From the NCBI RefSeq assembly GCF_018614195.1, contig NZ_JAGGOT010000042.1, positions 88,362-142,553 on the forward strand: DNA of 54,192 bases, in the 5' to 3' direction. This DNA is from Streptomyces sp. ISL-43 (lineage in GTDB: Bacteria; Actinomycetota; Actinomycetes; Streptomycetales; Streptomycetaceae). Position 1 is the first letter of the stretch. Each line of letters begins with the position of its first letter. The notes under the pieces were generated by a model. The model was given only the letters and a program-made list of their open reading frames with translations. It did no database searches and was not told where the DNA came from. Made by a program: the position numbers and the translations under genes. Shown here one piece after another: positions 30,554-39,055 of this stretch.

Positions 30554-31210
30554 TCACGCCGGGGTGCCCGCCAGGCCGCTTTCCCAGGCCCAGGCGGCGA
30601 TTTCGACGCGGTTGCGGGCGTCCAGTTTGGCCTGGACGTTGGCCAGGTGGGTCTTGACCGTGGAGAGGGAGACGAAGAGTTCGCCGGCGATCTCGGCGTT
30701 GGTCAGGCCGCGCGCGAGGCAGCGTACGACTTCGCGCTCCCGGTCGGTCAGCGGCTCTGCCGGGCGGCGGGCCGCCTGGGCGGCCGGGGTTCGGGGGGCC
30801 ATTTCGCGGAGCAGCCGGACGGTGATGGCGGGTGAGACGAGGGAGTCCCCGACGGCCGCGGCCCGGACCGCTTCAACCAGCATGGCCGGACTCGCGTCTT
30901 TGAGGAGGAAGCCGGACGCTCCGCCGTGGAGTGCCGCGTGGACGTACTCGTCGAGGTCGAAGGTGGTGACGATGACGATGCGGGGGCGGTCGCTGCCGGA
31001 GAGCCTGCGGGTGACTTCGAGCCCGTCGAGTTTGGGCATGCGGATGTCGAGGAGCAGGACGTCGGGCCGGTGTGCGGCGACGGCTTCGAGGGCGGCTTCG
31101 CCGTCGACGACGTCCGCGACGACCTCGATGTCCGGCTGGCTCTCGAGGATCATCCGGAATCCGGTCCTGACCATCTCCTGGTCGTCCGCGATGACCACTC
31201 TGATCGCCAT
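30554..31210 (-). CDS. NarL/FixJ-type response regulator
   Basis: DNA-binding response regulator of 218 residues. Receiver domain 1-120 with acidic pair DD near 9-10, phospho-Asp55 in LLLDIRMPKLDG, Thr in IVTTFD and Lys in FLLKDASP. LuxR-type HTH at about 150-210 (LTDREREVVRCLARGLTNAE; LFVSLSTVKTHLANVQAKL). The ATG at 31210 is the start. Its gene precedes the histidine kinase gene, the reverse of the commoner Streptomyces order, with a 478-base gap. Confidence 0.93.
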   Translation of the reverse strand: MAIRVVIADDQEMVRTGFRMILESQPDIEVVADVVDGEAALEAVAAHRPDVLLLDIRMPKLDGLEVTRRLSGSDRPRIVIVTTFDLDEYVHAALHGGASGFLLKDASPAMLVEAVRAAAVGDSLVSPAITVRLLREMAPRTPAAQAARRPAEPLTDREREVVRCLARGLTNAEIAGELFVSLSTVKTHLANVQAKLDARNRVEIAAWAWESGLAGTPA

Positions 31211-31535
31211 GTGCTGCCTGCCCCACTGTCGCCCGCTGCCTGTGCGTTCCCGGTCCTGCCGGTTCTCCCGGGCCTCCCGGGCCTCCCGGTCTCACCAGCT
31301 TTCCCGGCTGGTGGGTTCCTCCCATGGGACCTTCGGCCCCCGGGGCCCGCAACCGCGCGGCGGATCGCCGGGAGCTTGCCGCGGGGCCGGAACGGCGCTG
31401 TCGCGGCCTCGCGGTACTCCGGTCGACCTTACGTACATTCGGGGCATAGCGCCTCGTCCTTCCGGCCCATGCGCACCGCACATGGGCCGGAAGGACGGGG
31501 GTGAGCGAGGTGCGGGTACGGGTCGGAGCGGGGTG
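31211..31535. other. 325-bp region between trypsin and response regulator
   Basis: Contains three tandem copies of a CTCCCGGGC-like 9-mer (about 31265-31290), a hairpin CACCAGC/GCTGGTG (31293-31299 with 31307-31313) in the likely leader of the response-regulator mRNA, and the trypsin terminator at 31455-31497. No gene seen. Confidence 0.55.
31455..31497 (-). terminator. Terminator of the trypsin gene
   Basis: A perfect 17-bp stem: CGTCCTTCCGGCCCATG (31455-31471) with its complement at 31481-31497 and a 9-base loop, starting 38 bases after the trypsin stop. Confidence 0.8.
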
Positions 31536-32318
31536 TCAGAGGCTCGCGGCCGCGCTCTTGATCGCTCCGGCGAAGGTGGAGACCTCGGTGTAGACGCCGG
31601 GGTAGTCGGGGCGGGCGCAGCCCTCGCCCCAGCTGACTATGCCGACCTGGATCCAGGCGTTCGCGCTGTCGCGGCGGAACATGGGGCCGCCGGAGTCGCC
31701 CTGGCAGGTGTCGACGCCGCCCGCGTCGAAGCCGGCGCAGATCTCCTCGGCGGGGACCAGGGAGCTGCCGTAGGAGGCCTGGCACGAGGCGTCGGAGACG
31801 AAGGGAACGGTGGCCTTGCGCAGGTAGCGCTGCTGGGCGCCGCCTTCGCGGGTGGCGCCCCAGCCGGCGACGGTGAAGGTGCCGTTGTCGTAGGCCTTGG
31901 TGTCGGCGATCTTGAGGGTGGGCAGGTTGATGGGCTTGGCGAGCTTGATGAGGGCCCAGTCCTTGCCCGTGCCGTTGTAGCCGGGGGCCTGGAGGACCTT
32001 GGTGGACTTGACCTTGATGGCGCTGGAGCTGTTGAGGTCGACGACCCCGGCGGTGACGGTGATGGAAGTGTTGTTTCCGGAGCCGCTCACGCAGTGGGCG
32101 GCGGTGAGGACGATCTGCTGGCTGTAGAGGGCGCCGCCGCAGCCCATGGAGAGGCGGACCATGAAGGGGAACTCGCCCTGGGCGGCGCGGGTTCCGCCGA
32201 CGACGGGGGCCGGGGAGGCGGTGGCGGAGCCGGGCTGGAGGCTGACGGCCGCGAGGGCCACCGCGCCGACGGCGAGGGTGCGCTTGAGGGCACTGGCAAG
32301 GGTGGACACAGTCGACAC
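31536..32318 (-). CDS. sprT: Secreted trypsin-like serine protease
   Basis: Extracellular trypsin, 260 residues before processing. A signal peptide (LKRTLAVGAVALAAVSLQPG) and short propeptide precede the mature N-terminus VVGGTRAAQGEFPFMVRLS, nearly as in Streptomyces griseus trypsin. Triad: His in LTAAHC near residue 73, Asp in GKDWALIKL near 120, Ser in CQGDSGGPMF near 206. Asp in GGVDTCQGD at the base of the pocket gives Arg/Lys specificity. The start is taken at GTG 32318 (AAAGG four bases upstream); GTG 32309 is possible. It is divergent from the putative metallopeptidase. Confidence 0.96.
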   Translation of the reverse strand: MSTVSTLASALKRTLAVGAVALAAVSLQPGSATASPAPVVGGTRAAQGEFPFMVRLSMGCGGALYSQQIVLTAAHCVSGSGNNTSITVTAGVVDLNSSSAIKVKSTKVLQAPGYNGTGKDWALIKLAKPINLPTLKIADTKAYDNGTFTVAGWGATREGGAQQRYLRKATVPFVSDASCQASYGSSLVPAEEICAGFDAGGVDTCQGDSGGPMFRRDSANAWIQVGIVSWGEGCARPDYPGVYTEVSTFAGAIKSAAASL

Positions 32319-32440
32319 ACTGCCTTTCGTGGGGGGTTGGGCCGTGCGCGTCATCGGGTGAATGACGGGGACATGACACACCGCACACGGGGACGCCATC
32401 AAGAACGCGTTTTCGGACAACTTCCGGCAGGAGGCGCCTC

Positions 32441-33340
32441 ATGACGCAGAACGGTCGGCACAGCAGCCCGGTCCAGCACGGATTTCCGCATCTGGAGACG
32501 GTCCGGGAGGCCATTACCGCACTGTTCCGGCGGCTTTCCGACGACGGGGTCCGCGCCTACGACACGCCCTTCGCCCCCGCCGACGCCGCGTTCGGCGACG
32601 CCGACGACCTGTACCTCGGCGCGCACCGGGTGGCTTCCGCGATGGTCCGGGCACTGCGGCTGCCCGACGCGCGCGTCGTGGTGAGCTTCCGCGAGATGCG
32701 GGACGCGGCCGGCGTGGAACTGGCCGCCGGGCCCGAGTACTTCGTCGAGGTCAACGACCGCTTCCGCACGCACCGCCGCGATCTGGCGGCCGCCCTCGCC
32801 CACGAGGTCACGCACGTCCTGCTGCACCGACTGGACCTGCGCTTCCCCACCACCGCCGGCGACGAGATCCTCACCGACACCGCCGCCGCCTACCTCGGGG
32901 TGGGCTGGCTGCTGCTCGACGCCTACCGGGAGGACGAGCTCAGCCACCAGAAGCTCGGCTACCTCACCCCGGAGGAGTTCGGCTTCGTCCTCGCCAAGCG
33001 CGGGCGGTTCCTCGGCGGCGAGGACCTCTCGGCGTGGTTCACCAGTCCGCAGGCGTACGAGGCGTACGTGCGCGGCCGCGCCCTGGCCCGACGGGACCTG
33101 CGCCGGGCCCCCTTGGCGGCCGCCGGCCGGTCGGAGCGGTGGCGCTACGCCCGGGACCGCAGGGCGGCTCCGGCCCCGCCGGGGCACGGGGCGGCGTACC
33201 GCTTCGAGGAGCACGCCGACGGGCTGCGGGTGAGCTTCCCTTGCCCGGTGTGCGAACAGCGGCTGCGTCTGCCGGCGGGCCGCGGGCCGCTCCGGGCCCG
33301 CTGCGGGCTGTGTCACACGGTGCTGGACTGCGACACCTGA
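32441..33340 (+). CDS. Putative zinc metallopeptidase with C-terminal zinc ribbon
   Basis: A 299-residue protein of unknown role. Seen: AAALAHEVTHVLLHRLDLRFP near residue 120, an HExxH zinc site, with a downstream TTAGDEILTDTAAAYLG that could give the third ligand; and a C-terminal CPVCEQRL...CGLC pair of CxxC motifs forming a zinc ribbon near residues 269-291. No signal peptide, so cytoplasmic. The ATG at 32441 has a strong AGGAGG site. It is divergent from the trypsin gene; a link between the two is only positional. Confidence 0.75.
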   Translation: MTQNGRHSSPVQHGFPHLETVREAITALFRRLSDDGVRAYDTPFAPADAAFGDADDLYLGAHRVASAMVRALRLPDARVVVSFREMRDAAGVELAAGPEYFVEVNDRFRTHRRDLAAALAHEVTHVLLHRLDLRFPTTAGDEILTDTAAAYLGVGWLLLDAYREDELSHQKLGYLTPEEFGFVLAKRGRFLGGEDLSAWFTSPQAYEAYVRGRALARRDLRRAPLAAAGRSERWRYARDRRAAPAPPGHGAAYRFEEHADGLRVSFPCPVCEQRLRLPAGRGPLRARCGLCHTVLDCDT

Positions 33341-33416
33341 GCGCCGGGAGAAAGGAGGGCAACGGGAGCAAGGGGAGCGACGTGCGCGACATGAGCAACG
33401 CGAACGACACGAGCGC

Positions 33417-33608
33417 TCATTCGCCGCACCCTCCGCCGCCGCTCCCGCAGCCGTCTCCCCCGCCGCAGCCCCCGTCGCCGCCTCCGCTGTCGCCGCCGCC
33501 ACGCGGCCCGGGCTTCGCCGCGGCCTGGCGGTTGGCCACGATGAAGATCACGCCCCAGCCGAGGACGGTCATGGCCAGGACTATCAGGAAGGCTACGACT
33601 CCGCTCAT
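33417..33608 (-). CDS. 63-residue membrane peptide with Gly/Cys-rich tail
   Basis: One membrane span (VVAFLIVLAMTVLGWGVIFIVA) followed by a short basic stretch and a C-terminal tail of about 27 residues made mostly of Gly with Asp, Ser and three Cys (GGCGGGDGCGSGGGGCGE). Function unknown; the tail might bind metal or be modified. The ribosome site is weak. It lies downstream of the steroid-gene block in the same direction, 68 bases after the KstD-like stop, so it may be its last gene or an independent one. Confidence 0.6.
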   Translation of the reverse strand: MSGVVAFLIVLAMTVLGWGVIFIVANRQAAAKPGPRGGGDSGGGDGGCGGGDGCGSGGGGCGE

Positions 33609-33676
33609 GGGGGCGGTGTGCCCGGCCCTCGCGGCCGGCACACACCCCTCCGCCGGCGCCTTCACGCCGGCGGCCG

Positions 33677-35335
33677 TCAGTGCGCCGGCGACCGCGCGAT
33701 CGCGTTGACGGCGGCCCAGCCGAAGGCCATCGCGGGCCCGATCGTCGCGCCCGGCCCCGGGTAGGTCTCCCCCATCACCGCCGCCGAGCAGTTGCCCGCG
33801 GCGTAGAGGCCCTCGATCGGCGAAGAGTCCTCGCGCAGCACCCGCCCGTCGGTGTCGGTGACGAGTCCGCCCTTGGTGCCGATGTCTCCCGGGTGCACGG
33901 GGACCGCGTAGAAGGGGCCCTTTTCGATCGGCGCCAGGTTCGGGTTGGGCAGCGTCGGGTCGCCGTAGTAGCGGTCGTAGACGCTCTCCCCCCGCCCGAA
34001 GTCCTGGTCGACGCCCGCCGCGGCGAAGGTGTTGAAGCGGCCGATCGTGGCGGGCAGGCCGGGGGCGGAGATCGCGCGGGCCAGTTCCCCGACGGTGTCG
34101 GCCTTCTTCACGAAGCCGCTCTCCAGCCAGTTCTTCGGGAAGGGCCGGCCGGGGAAGAGGCCGGTGAAGAGGTACCGGGACTTGGAGCGGGCGTCCAGGA
34201 CGAGCCAGGACGGTACGGTCGTCGCCCCGGGCCGGTCGGCGGCGTACATCCGGTCCACGAACGCGTGGTAGGGCAGGGCCTCGTTGGCGTACCGCTCCCC
34301 CGCCTCGTTGACGATGACCATCCCCGGGATGCCCCGGTCGGCGACGAGGAAGAAGGGCTTCTCCCCCGGCGGGCACACCGACGGCGCGCCCCACACCTTG
34401 TCCAGCAGGTCGGTGGCGGCCCCCAGTTCCTCACCGAGCCGCAGGGCGTCGCCGCTCTGGCCTTCCGAGGCGTGCGTCCACGCCGTGGACGTGGGCGCGG
34501 GCAGGTGCTTCTCGCGCAGCGCCTGGTCGTGCGAGAACCCGCCCGAGGCCAGCACCACTCCGCCCCGGGCCGCCACGGTCACCTCGCGCCCTCCGCGCAG
34601 GACCCGTACGCCCGTCACCCGCCCGGCCGGGTCCGTGGCCAGGCCCGTCAGCGGCGCCGACAGCCACAGGTCGCCGCCGAGCCGGTCCAGGGAGAGCCGC
34701 ATGCGGGCGATGAGCGCCTCGCCGAGGGAGAGGAGCCGCTTGCCGGTGGCCAGCGCCTTGACCGCGCGCAGGCCGACCCGGACGGACCTCCTCCTGCCGG
34801 CCCAGGTCCGGCCGACCATGTTCAGGAAGCGGAAGTCGTAGGAGGTCATGGTCAGCCCGTACGTGGGCAGTCCGGCACGGCGCATGGAACCGGCCAGGTC
34901 GCCGAGCCGTTTGAAGTCGACGATGCACGGCTCGATGGAGCGGCCCTGGGCCATGCCGCCCTGGGCCTCGGGGAAGTAGTCCGAGTAGCCGGGGGTGTAC
35001 ATGAAGCGGATCTCGGTGCGGTCGTGGAACTCCTTGACCATGCGCGGCCCGTGGTCGAGGTACGCGTCCTTGCGCGCGTCCGGGACCCTGTCGCCGACGG
35101 TGGCGTCGAGGTAGGCGCGGGCCTTCTCCCGGCTGTCGGCGAGGCCGGCCCGGTCGAGGTGGAAGGTGCCGGGGACCCAGATCGCGCCGCCGGACAGGGC
35201 GGTGGAGCCGCCGTACTTGTCGGTCTTCTCGACGACGAGGACGCTCAGGCCCCGCAGCCGGGCGGTGACGGCGGCGGCGAATCCGGCGGCGCCGGAGCCG
35301 ACGACCACCACGTCGTAGGCGTGCTCACTTGTCAT
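33677..35335 (-). CDS. kstD: 3-ketosteroid delta1-dehydrogenase-like flavoprotein
   Basis: FAD enzyme of 552 residues that probably introduces the 1,2 double bond into ring A of 3-ketosteroids. Seen: FAD site VVVVGSGAAGFAAAVTARLRG, EKTDKYGGSTALSGGAIWVPG, and the C-terminal GPFYAVPVHPGDIGTKGGLVTD and YPGPGATIGPAMAFG typical of the KstD/fumarate-reductase flavoprotein family. The ATG at 35335 overlaps the hsaB stop (ATGA). Position in an hsa operon supports a steroid role, but related flavoproteins act on other ring positions (for example delta4(5alpha)), so exact specificity is uncertain. Confidence 0.78.
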   Translation of the reverse strand: MTSEHAYDVVVVGSGAAGFAAAVTARLRGLSVLVVEKTDKYGGSTALSGGAIWVPGTFHLDRAGLADSREKARAYLDATVGDRVPDARKDAYLDHGPRMVKEFHDRTEIRFMYTPGYSDYFPEAQGGMAQGRSIEPCIVDFKRLGDLAGSMRRAGLPTYGLTMTSYDFRFLNMVGRTWAGRRRSVRVGLRAVKALATGKRLLSLGEALIARMRLSLDRLGGDLWLSAPLTGLATDPAGRVTGVRVLRGGREVTVAARGGVVLASGGFSHDQALREKHLPAPTSTAWTHASEGQSGDALRLGEELGAATDLLDKVWGAPSVCPPGEKPFFLVADRGIPGMVIVNEAGERYANEALPYHAFVDRMYAADRPGATTVPSWLVLDARSKSRYLFTGLFPGRPFPKNWLESGFVKKADTVGELARAISAPGLPATIGRFNTFAAAGVDQDFGRGESVYDRYYGDPTLPNPNLAPIEKGPFYAVPVHPGDIGTKGGLVTDTDGRVLREDSSPIEGLYAAGNCSAAVMGETYPGPGATIGPAMAFGWAAVNAIARSPAH

Positions 35336-35871
35336 CCGAAGGCTCCCGTGGCGTAGTCGCTGCGGTAGTACAGCAGGGGTGATCCGCCGTCGCGGGCGGT
35401 GAGTTCGAGGACCCGGGCGGTGACGAGGTAGTGGTCGCCCGCCTCGTGCACGTCTTCGAGGGCGCAGTCGACGGTGGCGAGGGCGCCGGTGACGCGGACG
35501 GCTCCGTGGGCGGAGAGCTCCCAGTCGACGTCCGCGAATTTCTCCTCGCCCCGCCGGCCGAGGGCTTCGCACACCGCGCGCTGCTCCTCGGCGAGGATGC
35601 TGACGCCGAACCGTCCGGCGGCCCGCACCTTGGGCCAGCTGGAGGAGCCCTTCCCGACGCAGAGCAGGACCAGCGGCGGGTCGAGGGAGAGGGAGGCGAA
35701 GGACTGGCAGGCCAGCCCCGCCGGACGGCCGTCGTCCGCGAGGGCCGCGACGACGGTGATGCCGGAGGCGAAGGCTCCGAGGACCTCCCGGAAGGCGGCG
35801 GGGTCCACCGGGTCCCGCCCGGCGGGGCCGTGCCCGTCCCGGGCCGGCGAGGAGGTGGTCAGCCGTTCCAC
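35332..35871 (-). CDS. hsaB: Flavin reductase component HsaB
   Basis: NADH-dependent flavin reductase, 179 residues, supplying reduced flavin to the HsaA oxygenase. Seen: FREVLGAFASGITVVAAL, GLACQSFASLSLDPPLVLLCVGKGSSSWP and the terminal YYRSDYATG, the pattern of the HpaC/HsaB flavin reductase domain. It overlaps the 3' end of hsaC by 13 bases and the kstD-like start by four. Confidence 0.88.
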   Translation of the reverse strand: MERLTTSSPARDGHGPAGRDPVDPAAFREVLGAFASGITVVAALADDGRPAGLACQSFASLSLDPPLVLLCVGKGSSSWPKVRAAGRFGVSILAEEQRAVCEALGRRGEEKFADVDWELSAHGAVRVTGALATVDCALEDVHEAGDHYLVTARVLELTARDGGSPLLYYRSDYATGAFG

Positions 35872-36764
35872 TGGTGGCCCCAGAAGCTGTCCGCGGTGAT
35901 CTCCTTCGCGGTCCAGGTGGCGGGGTCGACGAGCAGCCCGTCCCAGCCGTATTCGACCTGGAAGCCGCCGGGGGCCTGGGCGTAGAAGGACACCATGTGG
36001 TCGTTGGAGTGCCGGCCGAGGGTGGAGGCGATGGGGATGCCGGCTTTGTTCATGCGGTCGAGGCAGTAGCCGACGTCGTCGAGGGTCTCCAGCTCGACCA
36101 TGAAGTGGACGATGCCGGGCGGCAGCGCGCCCGGGTAGAGGCCGAGGCTGTGGTGGCGGCGGTTGGGGCTGAGGAAGTGCATCCAGTGGAAGTCCCGGCC
36201 GCTCTCGCCGGTGGGGACGGCGACCGGAGGCAGCCGCATCGAGTCGCGCAGCTGGAAGCCGAGGAGGTTCTCGTAGAAGTCGAGGGTGGCCTCGGTGCGG
36301 GCGGCGGGCAGGACGACGTGGCCGAGCCCCAGGTTGCCGTGGGGGCCGTCGGTGACGAAGCGGTTGCCGTACGGGGTTCCGAGCGGGCCGTGGTCCTGGG
36401 CCTGGCCCCAGTAGATCTCCAGGGGGTTGCCGCTGGGGTCCTCGCAGTGGATGAGGCCCTGGACGCGGCGGTCGGCGAGGGTCGCGTCGTCGCCCTGTTT
36501 GACGGCGTGGCCGGCGCTCTCCAGTTCGGCGGCGGCTTCGTGCAGGGCGCGGGCGTTCGCCACTTCGAAGCCGGCGGCGAGCAGCCGGTCGTGGGCGCCG
36601 GCGACGAACTGGAAGCGGTGCGTGCGGTCGTCGATGCGGACGTTGAGGCGGCTCTCCGTGGTGCCTTCGGCCTCGACCATGCCGAGGATGTCGAGCACGT
36701 AGGTGCGCCAGGCGGCGAGGTCGGCGGTCTCGATGCGGAGGTAGCCGAGTGCGCGGATGTCCAT
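35859..36764 (-). CDS. hsaC: Extradiol dioxygenase HsaC
   Basis: Iron(II) ring-cleavage enzyme opening ring A of the 3,4-dihydroxy-seco-steroid (meta cleavage), 301 residues, as in two-domain type I extradiol dioxygenases. The three iron ligands are recognisable in the C-terminal domain: His in LGLGHVVLP near residue 147, His in RRHHSLGLYP near 205-215 and Glu in GGFQVEYGW near 269. The ATG at 36764 is 20 bases after hsaD. The order hsaA-D-C-B matches actinobacterial steroid clusters. Confidence 0.94.
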   Translation of the reverse strand: MDIRALGYLRIETADLAAWRTYVLDILGMVEAEGTTESRLNVRIDDRTHRFQFVAGAHDRLLAAGFEVANARALHEAAAELESAGHAVKQGDDATLADRRVQGLIHCEDPSGNPLEIYWGQAQDHGPLGTPYGNRFVTDGPHGNLGLGHVVLPAARTEATLDFYENLLGFQLRDSMRLPPVAVPTGESGRDFHWMHFLSPNRRHHSLGLYPGALPPGIVHFMVELETLDDVGYCLDRMNKAGIPIASTLGRHSNDHMVSFYAQAPGGFQVEYGWDGLLVDPATWTAKEITADSFWGHQWNG

Positions 36765-36784
36765 GGGGTCTCCGTTGAGGCGGG

Positions 36785-37645
36785 TCAGTGGAGGAAGAAG
36801 TCGGTGGCGAGGCGGTTGAACTCGTGGGCGGCCTCGGTCTGCGCCCAGTGCCCGCAGTGCGGGAAGACGTGCAGGCGGGCGTCGGGGATGGTCTTGAGGG
36901 CCAGGAAGGCCCCGTCGACCGGGTTGACGCGGTCCTCGCGGCCCCAGGTCAGCAGCACCGGGCGGCTGATGCGGTGGGCTTCGCGCCAGAGCATGGTGGC
37001 CTCGGGCCACTTGGCGAAGGAGGCGCCCATGCGGGCGTTGCCGAGCTTGGCTTCGGGGTCGGTGGCCTGGGCGTAGCGCTCCTCGACGAGGGCGTCGGTG
37101 ACGATCGCCGGGTCGTGGGCGAGGGTGGTGAGGAAGGTCCGCATCTGTTCGCGGGTGGGCTCGGGGGCGAGGCTGAACTCGAAGAGCCGCTTGATGCCTT
37201 CGGTGGGGTCGGCTGAGAAGAGGTTGAGCGAGATGCCGCCGGGGCCCATGAGGAGGAGTTTGTCCACGCGGCCGGGGTGGTCCAGGACGAGTCGGGTGGC
37301 GGTGCCGCCGCCGAGGGAGTTCCCGATGAAGTTCGCCCGCTCGATGCCGAGTTCGTCCATGAGGGCGAGGACGGCGTTCGCGCTGAAGCTGAAGTAGTCG
37401 CGGTCGGGTTCGGGTTTGTCGGAGCGGCCGTAGCAGGGCTGGTCGACCAGCAGGGTGCGGAAGCGGTCGGCGAAGTGGGGCAGGTTGCCGCCGAAGTTGG
37501 ACCAGCCGGAGGCGCCGGGACCGCCGCCGTGCAGCATGATCACGACGGGGCCGTCGAGGGGGCCGGCCTCGTGGTAGTGCAGGGTCAGGCCGCCGGCAGG
37601 GGCGGTCTTGGACGTGTTCTCGTAGGAGAGGGCCCGCGCGCTCAC
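36785..37645 (-). CDS. hsaD: Carbon-carbon bond hydrolase HsaD
   Basis: Meta-cleavage-product hydrolase splitting the ring-A cleavage product into the dienoate and the propionate-bearing C/D ring acid. It has 286 residues. Seen: oxyanion-hole MLHGGGPGASGWSNF, nucleophile IGNSLGGGTATR near 111, Asp in WGREDRVNP near 237 and His in PHCGHWAQTE near 265, and the GRSDKPEPDRDYFSF lid region. The GTG at 37645 overlaps the hsaA stop (GTGA). Confidence 0.94.
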   Translation of the reverse strand: MSARALSYENTSKTAPAGGLTLHYHEAGPLDGPVVIMLHGGGPGASGWSNFGGNLPHFADRFRTLLVDQPCYGRSDKPEPDRDYFSFSANAVLALMDELGIERANFIGNSLGGGTATRLVLDHPGRVDKLLLMGPGGISLNLFSADPTEGIKRLFEFSLAPEPTREQMRTFLTTLAHDPAIVTDALVEERYAQATDPEAKLGNARMGASFAKWPEATMLWREAHRISRPVLLTWGREDRVNPVDGAFLALKTIPDARLHVFPHCGHWAQTEAAHEFNRLATDFFLH

Positions 37646-38811
37646 AACATCGTGTCCTGGATGTCGAGGCCGAGTGCGCCCTGGCCGAAGAGGACCAGGG
37701 CCCGCTCGGGGTCGTTGGCGGCGTGGCCGCGGCCGGTGTGGACGTCGCGCCAGGCGCGCTGGACGGGGTTGGCGCCGGTGCGCATGGCGCCGCCTCCCGC
37801 GTTCTCCATCAGGAGGTCGACGGCGGCGACGCAGCGCTCGGTGGCGAGGACCTGGTCGCGGCGGGCGCGGGTGCGCAGCGGCATCGGGAGTTCCTCGCCG
37901 CGTTCGGCGAGGGCGTAGAGCTCGCTGATGTTGCGCTGGAGCTGGAGCCAGGAGGCGTCGATGTCGCTGGCGGCGCGGGCGATGCGGACCTGGGCGAAGG
38001 GGTCTTCGGCGACCTGCTGGCCGTAGGAGATGCGGAAGCGTTCGCGGGTCGCGGCGACGTAGCCGTCGTAGGCGCCTTCGGCGATGCCGACGACGGGGGT
38101 GGAGATGGTGGTGGTGAAGACGGAGGCGTACGGGAGCCGGTAGAGCGGTTCGGGGTTGATCCGGTGGCCGGGGACCTGCAGGGCGGTGACGGGGCCGAAG
38201 CTGAGGGCGCGGTGCTCGGGGACGAAGACGTCCTCGACGACGATGTCGTTGGAGCCGGAGCCGCGCAGGCCGACGGTGTCCCAGACCTCGTCGACGCGGT
38301 ACTGGGAGCGCGGGACCAGGAAGGTCCGCATGTCGACGGGGCGGCCTTCGGTGTCGGTGACGAGTCCGCCGAGCAGGGCCCAGTCGGCGTGGTCGCAGCC
38401 GGAGGAGAAGTGCCAGCGCCCGCTGACGGTGAATCCGCCGTCGACGGGGGTGACCTTGCCGGTGGGGGCGTAGGAGGAGCAGATCCGGGTGTCCTGGTCC
38501 TGGCCCCAGACCTCTTCCTGGGCGCGGGGGTCGTAGAGGGCGACGTGCCAGGGGTGGACGCCGACGACGGAGGCGACCCAGCCGGTGGAGCCGCAGGCCT
38601 TGGCTATCTCCTTGACGGCGGCGTAGAAGAGGGCCGGATGGGCCGCGCGGCCGCCGTGCGCCTTGGGCTGGAGCAGCCGGAAGAATCCGGTGGCGGCCAG
38701 TTCCTTGATGCTCGCCTCGGGAACCTTGCGCTGCGCTTCGGCCTCTGCGCTGCGCTCGCGCAGGGCGGGGGCGAGGGCGCGGACCGCTGCGAGGACCTCT
38801 TCGTCACTCAT
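37642..38811 (-). CDS. hsaA: Flavin-dependent monooxygenase oxygenase subunit HsaA
   Basis: Hydroxylates the phenolic ring A of 3-HSA using reduced flavin from HsaB; 389 residues, acyl-CoA-dehydrogenase-like fold. Seen: FFRLLQPKAHGG, KACGSTGWVASVVGVHPWHVALYD, SGRWHFSSGCDHADWALLGG, WDTVGLRGSGSNDIVVEDVFVP, and the C-terminal NPVQRAWRDVHTGRGHA. It is the first gene of the hsaADCB-kstD operon; the divergent IclR gene lies across 244 bases holding candidate operators. Confidence 0.94.
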   Translation of the reverse strand: MSDEEVLAAVRALAPALRERSAEAEAQRKVPEASIKELAATGFFRLLQPKAHGGRAAHPALFYAAVKEIAKACGSTGWVASVVGVHPWHVALYDPRAQEEVWGQDQDTRICSSYAPTGKVTPVDGGFTVSGRWHFSSGCDHADWALLGGLVTDTEGRPVDMRTFLVPRSQYRVDEVWDTVGLRGSGSNDIVVEDVFVPEHRALSFGPVTALQVPGHRINPEPLYRLPYASVFTTTISTPVVGIAEGAYDGYVAATRERFRISYGQQVAEDPFAQVRIARAASDIDASWLQLQRNISELYALAERGEELPMPLRTRARRDQVLATERCVAAVDLLMENAGGGAMRTGANPVQRAWRDVHTGRGHAANDPERALVLFGQGALGLDIQDTML

Positions 38812-38890
38812 GGTGTCCCCTTCTCAAATCAAAGGATCTTCGGGTGTTCGGGATCGATGGCGAGGAACGTACGCCGGGCGATCCGGGCGC

Positions 38891-38979
38891 GGAACGAGCT
38901 GTTCCCGCTGAGTGGGAAGCCCCTCTCGGCTTCCGGAACGACTCGAAACGACTACTCGAAGTATTACTGAATGAAATAC
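38891..38979. promoter_or_regulatory. Candidate IclR operators between hsaA and iclR
   Basis: In the divergent intergenic region, GGAAC-GAGCT-GTTCC (38891-38905) is a perfect 5-bp inverted repeat, and GTATT (38961-38965) mirrors AATAC (38975-38979). Both lie in the AT-richer part of the gap. IclR proteins bind palindromes of about this size, but which site is used is not shown. Confidence 0.45.
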
Positions 38980-39055
38980 ACCTCTCCGGGTGCTTCCCTC
39001 CGGCCGGGGGCGCGTGGCAGGGTCGCCCCAACGCCTCACTCAGGGGGTTTTCTCG

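Noticed and set aside
30072..30557. Open frame of 161 codons between response regulator and kinase, with GTGA overlaps at both ends
   Set aside because: Third-position GC is well below that of neighbouring genes, the product is Arg/Pro/Gly-rich without hydrophobic core, and it contains a dispersed intergenic repeat. Kept only as an observation.
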